This document shows positions 58,479 to 64,000 of a stretch of DNA of 64,000 bases, piece after piece; position 1 is the first letter of the stretch, and every line of letters begins with the position of its first letter. The stretch comes from Micromussa lordhowensis. Lineage: Eukaryota; Cnidaria; Anthozoa; Scleractinia; Lobophylliidae. The DNA lies in assembly GCA_964020085.1 (NCBI GenBank), contig OZ026600.1, positions 34,848,705 through 34,912,704 on the forward strand, in the 5' to 3' direction. The notes beneath the pieces are model-generated. The model was given only the letters and a program-made list of their open reading frames with translations. It ran no database searches and had not been told where the DNA came from. Made by a program: the position numbers and the translations under genes.

Positions 58479-58504
58479 CGCGTGACTTTATATATCGCGT
58501 GACA
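58479..58504 (+). promoter_or_regulatory. Candidate CNRIP1 core promoter: TATA-like box between two CGCGTGAC repeats
   Basis: CGCGTGAC occurs at about 58479-58486 and again at 58497-58504, bracketing TTTATATAT at 58488-58495. The block lies 29-54 bp upstream of the CNRIP1 ATG. Function is inferred from position only. Confidence 0.35.
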
Positions 58505-58532
58505 ACACTTTCAGAAGTACCACTCCTCCATT

Positions 58533-58717
58533 ATGGCGTCGACTAGAACTGAGGATAGCGCATTCAAACTGGATGTCAACATTACCAAATTAAATGATTC
58601 TTCGCCAGTGTTCTTTAAAATTGATGGCGAGAGGTTTAAGGAGATCCAGACGCTGAAACTTCAAGTAGACACCACATACAGAATATCGTTCGAGTTTCGT
58701 CCATCGAAGGAAGTAAG
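58533..58717 (+). CDS. CNRIP1: CNRIP1 exon 1
   Basis: The ATG at 58533 begins MASTRTEDSAFKLDVNITKL and the exon ends KEV plus two bases at an AG|GTAAGA donor. The start is supported because upstream sequence in this frame offers no conserved extension and because a TATA-like TTTATATAT sits about 40 bp upstream. Confidence 0.9.
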
Positions 58718-60057
58718 GTAAGAAGAACGCAGGTGTCTCAAATGAATCGAATAATTATTTCCGCCCGAATCTTTCGTAAAAAGTGTCTTAATTTTGGGCC
58801 TCAGTTATGAATTCCTTATTCCTACGTGGAAAACATGCATTAATTTGCTTTCGTCTCATTTTGATTTAAAAACAATGATCACATCCTACTGTAAGGGTAC
58901 TAATGAGGCACTTTTGCCGTGGCAACATTGCGCTTATAAGAAGAGAAGATTCTAGTGAAAGCTCAATAGCCATTTATATTTGATAGCAAGACCAGGTGAG
59001 CTGGTCTGCATGGAAATTTTGAACACTCTTGCCACAAATATACAATTTCTGGAGGGTTCAAAATTTCTCTAATTATTAGAGCTAATGCAAATGCCAGTTA
59101 TTAGAGTGGATAGGGAACATAAAGTGTTTTGGTACGTTGTGAAATAGAGACTTTAAGTAATGAGGTGGGATACCTCACCAAACAGAGCACAAAGAACCTT
59201 CTCTTCATATGAATAAGTTATTAGAAAGGGTTACCTGGGGTTAACCCAGCTCCTTTTGAATTTGAGGAGGCCCTGCAAAGCAAGTATTCCACCTCTCCAT
59301 TGATGCTTTTACCCCAATTTGCACTCATCAAGCAAACAAGGAACTCTTTCTTGTACAGGAAATATGTCTGCTGCATGTGGGCAGTCTAACAGGGGGAAAA
59401 CTCCTAGTTGTGTCCATCCCTGTTTTTGAGGAGAGGGATGGGAAGGTGAGGAGAGTGCTTGTCTCACACTTCTGTTGCCTGGGTTTGATTCTGACCCAGT
59501 GCCATATGTTGGTTGAGTGTGTGCTGGTTACTGTTTGTTCTCGCCTTGCTCTGAGCTCTAAATATTTTAATTTATTTTTAAAGGAACCAGAGTTAAGCAC
59601 TATCTAGTACTAGCCCATCGAGTTACTGCGGCTCTAATTGTAATAACCGTAATAGTTTTACTGACAGCATAACTAACCTTGGTTAGCTAGGCTGAGTGTT
59701 AGGGGGTATTTTAATTTAATAGTTTGTCTCCCTTTTCTTTGTTATAGTGAAATTTCTATTGCTGGAGGAAATCTTGAACATGAGCTGAAGAGGAGTGATG
59801 AAAGGTCATCACATTATGAGTGCAAATGGTCGACAAGTGGAATGAGCGAGTCCAAAAAGAAAGATCGACTTCACTTAGTGATATTTATCAAGTTTCAGGA
59901 TGGCAAAGAACTCAATGCCAGAGTGCAATGCAAGATGTATTCTCTGAAGGACAAGAACCATGTCATGTGGGGAACATGCTTGAAGAGCCTGCATATCGAT
60001 TGCCGAGTGAGAGATGGGCAAAGCCATGTTGATGTCCAACAAGTTTTATTTAAGTAG
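58533..60057 (+). CDS. CNRIP1: Cannabinoid receptor-interacting protein 1 homologue (CNRIP1), complete, 2 exons
   Basis: Joining 58533-58717 and 59748-60057 gives 495 bp, 164 residues plus stop, the same length as I recall for vertebrate CNRIP1a. The frame passes from AG at 58716-58717 to T at 59748, restoring a serine codon. Recognition rests on SSPVFFKIDGERFKEIQTLK near residues 23-42 (human NDGPVFYKVDGQRF...TIKL), YRISFEFRPS, EISIAGG (human ENISIGG), a basic YECKW region and a C-terminal block with VQCKMYSLKDKNHVMWGT matching the human VWQVKFYNYHKRDHCQWG region. CNRIP1 is a small cytosolic beta-rich protein that in mammals binds the CB1 receptor tail and modulates its signalling. Cnidarians are not known to have a clear CB1 orthologue, so the ancestral partner is probably another protein. 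The 1.03 kb intron carries a SINE-like repeat. Confidence 0.92.
59437..59575 (+). mobile_element. Diverged tRNA-derived SINE in the CNRIP1 intron
   Basis: AGGTGAGGAGAGTGCTTGTC (A-box region) and GGGTTTGATTCTGACC (B-box) precede CAGTGCCATATGTTGGTTGA, CTGGTTACTGTTTGTTCTCG and CCTTGCTCTGAG. These match the body of the SINE at 11955-12215. Confidence 0.65.
59748..60057 (+). CDS. CNRIP1: CNRIP1 exon 2 (terminal)
   Basis: After a pyrimidine-rich TTGTTATAG acceptor the exon reads SEISIAGGNLEHELKRSDER and continues without a break to VDVQQVLFK and TAG at 60055-60057. The second half of the protein is one exon here. A possible polyadenylation signal (AATAAA within TTTTAATAAAAATG) lies near 60614. Confidence 0.92.
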
Positions 60058-60740
60058 AATTGGAATAGAGGTTGTCAGTCTAAGGTTTACTCATTTACTT
60101 TGCATAAAAAGGAACTTTGCATCAAAATGAAGAGATTTTAATACAATTTTTAATAGACTTAAGGCAAGGTAAAGCAACCCTACAAATGCAACCATTAAGA
60201 CAGTGGGTTTCCCACTTCAAAGAGCAATAGCATTGGTAGCTATATGTAGCTCCTATAATAGACTTATATTATAGTTAACATTATTCCAATGATAGAATTT
60301 TGAGACATTTTGAAAAATGATGTAAATGAAATTTTGGAGAAAATTTTAAGATGAGAAACACTTAAAGTTTAATATATATGGTTTGAATATTTTTTTCTGA
60401 AAAGTTATGTAACAAAAGCAAACAAGACGGGTGAAATGCTAAATGCTACAATGTTCTTGACATTTCAGTGACTGTGTCCTATTTGAGACACCAAAAACCC
60501 ATACACTATATCGACTATATTGCCGATCTGTCTAGAAGAAGACAATTATGTCTCCTTTATAGCACTCAAACTGCTCACCTCTGTTATTGGTAGAGTTATT
60601 TCATACAGATTTTAATAAAAATGATCCCTATAATGTGCTTATTCTTGGTTTTCCCTTTTTGCTGCAGGGAAAGATTCATCTAGTTTTCACTGAGTGTGTT
60701 TGTCAGGTTTTCTCCCAGGGAGTGGAGGCTGGTACTTCCT
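60058..60740 (+). other. Region after the CNRIP1 stop, candidate 3' UTR
   Basis: AT-rich and noncoding. A candidate AATAAA near 60614 would give a 3' UTR of about 570 bases. Confidence 0.45.
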
Positions 60741-61070
60741 ATAATAGCCTATAATTATAGGGAAGCTCTGCGCAAAAGGGGCAACCTTTTTCCAGCTTCT
60801 GAGGTATATAAAAGGAAGGGATTTCACAGGTTGAGGCATATATGAAGGGTGGTAGGTATTTTAAAGGGTCTTTAATTAAAATATTTATTTGGCTGTGTCT
60901 GTGTTTGATGTAGACTAGAACACTAGTCTACATCAAATTGACAAGAATACTTTCATTTTTGGAGATTTAGTAACAAGCCGGGCCAATTTCAGTGTCCGTA
61001 AGTGTAGTGTAGGTTTGTGAAAGGGGTACCTTTTATCAGGTACCATAAATCAATTTTAATAAAAGGGGCA

Positions 61071-61105
<35 letters not shown>

Positions 61106-61255
61106 ATTATTACAAGATAATTTGGTTTTATCAACTGGCTTGATAATGTGAATTGGCCACCGTAAAGAGATTCGGAAGCTGACGTTTCGAGCGTTAGCCC
61201 TTTGTCGGAGCTAATCAACTAGTCGGATTCACATACCATAAACTAGATTAGCTCC

Positions 61256-61286
<31 letters not shown>

Positions 61287-61760
61287 CCGAATCTCTTTAC
61301 AGTGGCCAATTCACATTATCAACCCAGTTGATAAAACCAAATTATCTTATTTATTTTAAGCACTTTTGAGGGGGTGGGGGCTTATTTAATTCCAAGTGAA
61401 ATGCATTACCAGTATGCAAAATGAGGAAGAAACAGACTAGGGTTATGCTTACCTACTTCCTGTTTGGACCAGGGCAATGACTGTCTGATATGGAGATTTT
61501 AGTGATATTATATGAACACGTATATGTATACAAGTTATAAACCATACCGAGTCAGTCCACATGAAGATTACATTACGTGTGGAATAAGTGGGGAGAGAAG
61601 GGGGCTTAATGACTTTCTTCCTCGGAAAAAGGGGGCTTATTTGAGGGTTTATGGTATGTGAAAGGGTGTACCTTCTTGTCAAAATGAAAAAAAGGGTAAG
61701 GACCTTGGGGTGGAGCCTCCCCATACAAATCTTTATTGACTACCCCTCCCCCAGGATTTT
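60741..61760. repeat. Nested repeat cluster related to 57191-57360
   Basis: Fragments such as GAAAGGGGTACCTTTTATCA (61019), GAAAGGGTGTACCTTC (61659) and GGGGTGGAGCCTCCCC (61707) belong to the GGTACC-rich family at 57.2 kb. A separate 236 bp inverted-repeat element sits between them. Confidence 0.55.
61114..61349. repeat. 236 bp near-palindrome, arms of about 105 bp
   Basis: AAGATAATTTGGTTTTATCA at 61114 and the block AAGAGATTCGGAAGCTGACG..GAGCGTTAGCCCTTTGTCGG are mirrored by CGACGAAGGGCTAACGCTTG..CGTCAGCTTCCGAATCTCTT and TTGATAAAACCAAATTATCTT ending near 61348. About 20 bp separate the arms. Confidence 0.9.
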
Positions 61761-61803
61761 GCTAACATATCGCAAGTATCCATTTCCTCCTGGGTGGTCA
61801 AAG

Positions 61804-61820
61804 AAAGAGAGAGAGAGAGG
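61804..61820. repeat. Short GA dinucleotide run
   Basis: AAAGAGAGAGAGAGAGG; simple repeat only. Confidence 0.8.
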
Positions 61821-62224
61821 ATGTCTTGCATAAAACACAACATACTGACTCTCTGATCAACTTGAAGGTAGTGAGTACACTAGACATACAGGATTGGATG
61901 TCCAAACACAATCAACTCTACTCAATGTTTTATTGTCTATACTACTTTCATTACATGTATATTTTTGCTTGCTGTATTGATTTCAGTTGAACTAAGTTAA
62001 AAGTGAAAATCACGCAGCGCTTGACAGAAGTGACTACCCACAGGAGCTGTCCATCAACAAAGATGTCCAATCATTGAAGGTTCAGCTATATGTATAAATT
62101 AAGTAGCATAACTATTTTTGTACAAGTTAAACCTATTGCAAGCGATTACAATTAAATTTACGATTCTACTAAAGAAATTATGTATACTCTATACTCTGAA
62201 TCCTTGCAAAGAATGCACCTTTCT

Positions 62225-62540
62225 TTTCTTTTTTTTTTTTTTATTTTTTCCAACAAGCTACATTTTATTCTGCAATTACTGACATTACTTACAATATTAA
62301 GTAACTATAACGTACAGTAAATCCTAACATAACTTACACTACTGACACTTTTTACAATACAAACGTCGCCTACAAAATTTACATTTCTTACAAACTTTTT
62401 AAATGCAACACGCAAAAAACTAGAGAGTTAAAAAACAACATTTTACAATTTACACGTCTTACATAGATTATATAATTGGTACAGCATGCAACGAGTGAGT
62501 CTTCTTTTCTTTAAATTCTCGGTACCAATATGATTGATGT
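62225..62540 (-). mobile_element. Short poly(A)-tailed retroposon with 16 bp target-site duplication
   Basis: AAGAATGCACCTTTCT occurs at 62209-62224 and again at 62541-62556, exactly flanking 316 bp. On the minus strand the insert ends with AATAAAATGTAGC, then a run of A (T-run around 62228-62250 on the plus strand), as expected for target-primed reverse transcription of a polyadenylated RNA. I see no coding frame or tRNA-like boxes, so it may be the 3' end of a longer non-LTR element or a retroposed noncoding RNA. Confidence 0.85.
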
Positions 62541-62750
62541 AAGAATGCACCTTTCTGTTAAATACAGTACAAACACTTTTTTAAGATATAGCTGGTACTG
62601 TCTATGAAGCAGATGTAATAAACTCCACCCTACAAAAACATGAAAAAATGCGTACTTTGATTGCTTGCAAGGAAAGTACCTTTATTAAATACAAACACTT
62701 TTTAAGATATAAATAATGTCTATGAATCAGATGTAATAAACTCTCCTCTA
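62541..62750. repeat. Diverged tandem repeat
   Basis: ACCTTTCTGTTAAATACAG..ACAAACACTTTTTTAAGATATA and GTCTATGAAGCAGATGTAAT near 62549-62620 recur as ACCTTTATTAAATACAAACA..TTTTTAAGATATA and GTCTATGAATCAGATGTAAT near 62678-62740. Confidence 0.75.
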
Positions 62751-63543
62751 CTGAAAATTTCTACATGTAAGTCTCATACATTTTATGTGTTGAGCACCAG
62801 CTGTTGTTACACATAAACTTTATATGTAGAAGCTGTTGTCAGACAGACCAACAACCTTTGTTTCAGTATACATGTATAGCTAGTCCAAGGCATTTGTTGT
62901 TGGGGGCAGCACAAAAAATGGGACAGAAAAAAGGTGAAAGGGGCAACAAAAATCTGTAACTACAATTTGCTGTCAATAAAAATGTTAGTGCTATATTTAT
63001 TTGGTAGCCCCATACATTGTATGCATAATAAACTATTTTACAGGCTTACTTTATATATTTTAGTACATTGTATAATCTATTGCAAAACTTGCTGATATTA
63101 AAGCAGTTTTTGTTATTAATTTAGTAGGTTTTTAGGACTTTCAACCAAAAATCCTAACAAAACTTTGGTAGCCCTTGATAAGTACACGACATGTAAATTT
63201 GGTTTCCGTAACTAGACAACTGTAGCGGAAATACTATCTAGACCTTTTGACAAATAGGGGACAACTGAGCCTGATCGTACATCTAAATACCAAAAAATCA
63301 TAACATACAACTGTACATGTACTATCTAATTCACAGTCGGTTTGGCCGCTTTTGAAGCTAGAACCTAAAAATGGTCTGTAAGGTACAGTAGCATGAAGTG
63401 ACTAAGAACATTACTACTGTTGGAACCTTATTTCAGGTTACCCTGCAGCATTTCCAGTGGCTGTCCTTTGTTAACCCATTCTATGACCCCTGGGCACAAT
63501 TACATGTAACAGCACTGTTTGAGTCAAGTTATCTTGCCCACGC
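62751..63543. other. Noncoding stretch
   Basis: AT-rich; no gene recognised. Confidence 0.55.
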
Positions 63544-63706
63544 AATAGACCAATTTCAATATATTAAAATTCAGCCTAAAACAACAATACACCTCAGCAT
63601 CACACTCCATGGAATAAACCCCACAAACTCAGTAGCTATTCCCCGGAGCCTCGTGCTGAGGTCCATTGTTTTAGACTGAATTTTACTTTATTAAAATTGG
63701 TCTATT
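63544..63706. repeat. 163 bp MITE with about 45 bp inverted ends
   Basis: AATAGACCAATTTCAATATA followed by TTAAAATTCAGCCTAAAACA is mirrored at the right end (TTTTAGACTGAATTTTACTT, AAAATTGGTCTATT at 63693-63706). The interior also folds (CCTCAGCA / TGCTGAGG). The 93-codon frame at 63398-63679 crosses it and is incidental. Confidence 0.85.
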
Positions 63707-64000
63707 AAAACAAGGCTCACACCCAGAAATCTCAATCTAGAGTCCAGTTTACTAATGTTGAGGACATTGTACTTACATGTACATGTTGTTCCAAATAGAA
63801 AGAAAAGTTGGTAATGATATTATTTGTGAACTACATTTGGTAACTTTTACACTGTCTCCTTATTAATTGCTTGTACAACAGGAAAAACGTATCAGCTGTT
63901 TCTTTGTTGGCGGAGATATCCTTTTAGCGGCATTTGTAGGAATTGCCTTTTGTTTTGTTTTTTGTTGTAAAGAAGAATGCCACACAAAGCACAGTTATGA

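Noticed and set aside
63398..63679. 93-codon plus-strand frame as a gene
   Set aside because: Half of it lies inside a MITE with long inverted ends.

Overview
The window looks like nuclear DNA from an intron-rich invertebrate animal, most likely an anthozoan cnidarian such as a stony coral. The grounds are the GT-AG introns, the AT-rich background, two single-copy animal genes split into exons, and a dense set of hairpin-type MITEs, tRNA-derived SINEs, non-LTR fragments and a Ty3/gypsy relic. The species cannot be fixed from the sequence, and the cnidarian assignment is inference. Coordinates and translations were worked out by eye.

Two protein genes are well supported. On the minus strand, 24208 down to 7711, lies a complete ether-a-go-go (EAG, KCNH1/KCNH5-type) voltage-gated potassium channel. 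It has ten coding exons whose splice phases all agree and encodes 915 residues: N-cap, PAS, S1-S6 with a TIGFGN filter, C-linker, cyclic-nucleotide-binding homology domain with a YNL intrinsic ligand, and a C-terminal coiled coil. On the plus strand, 58533-60057, lies a two-exon CNRIP1 (cannabinoid receptor-interacting protein 1) gene encoding 164 residues.

The two genes diverge across about 34 kb (24.2-58.5 kb) in which I see no convincing protein exon. That interval holds a decayed Ty3/gypsy retrotransposon (27866-31480, minus strand) with short LTRs, a tRNA-derived SINE, several MITEs and palindromes, two tandem duplications, and long stretches of plain AT-rich DNA.

The left end (1-7.7 kb) holds two weak candidate exons, a 5'-truncated CR1/L2-like non-LTR element (about 4.40-5.30 kb) and MITEs. 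The right end (60-64 kb) holds a nested repeat cluster, including a 236 bp near-palindrome, a short retroposed sequence flanked by a 16 bp target-site duplication, and a small terminal MITE.

I found no multi-gene system, operon or CRISPR-like array. The strongest biological lead is a possible internal first exon of the EAG gene (16362-16421) that would give a channel without the PAS domain, in the manner of the vertebrate ERG1b isoform. The best mobile-DNA leads are the flanked retroposon at 62.2-62.5 kb and the paired SINE copies at 12 and 59.4 kb.
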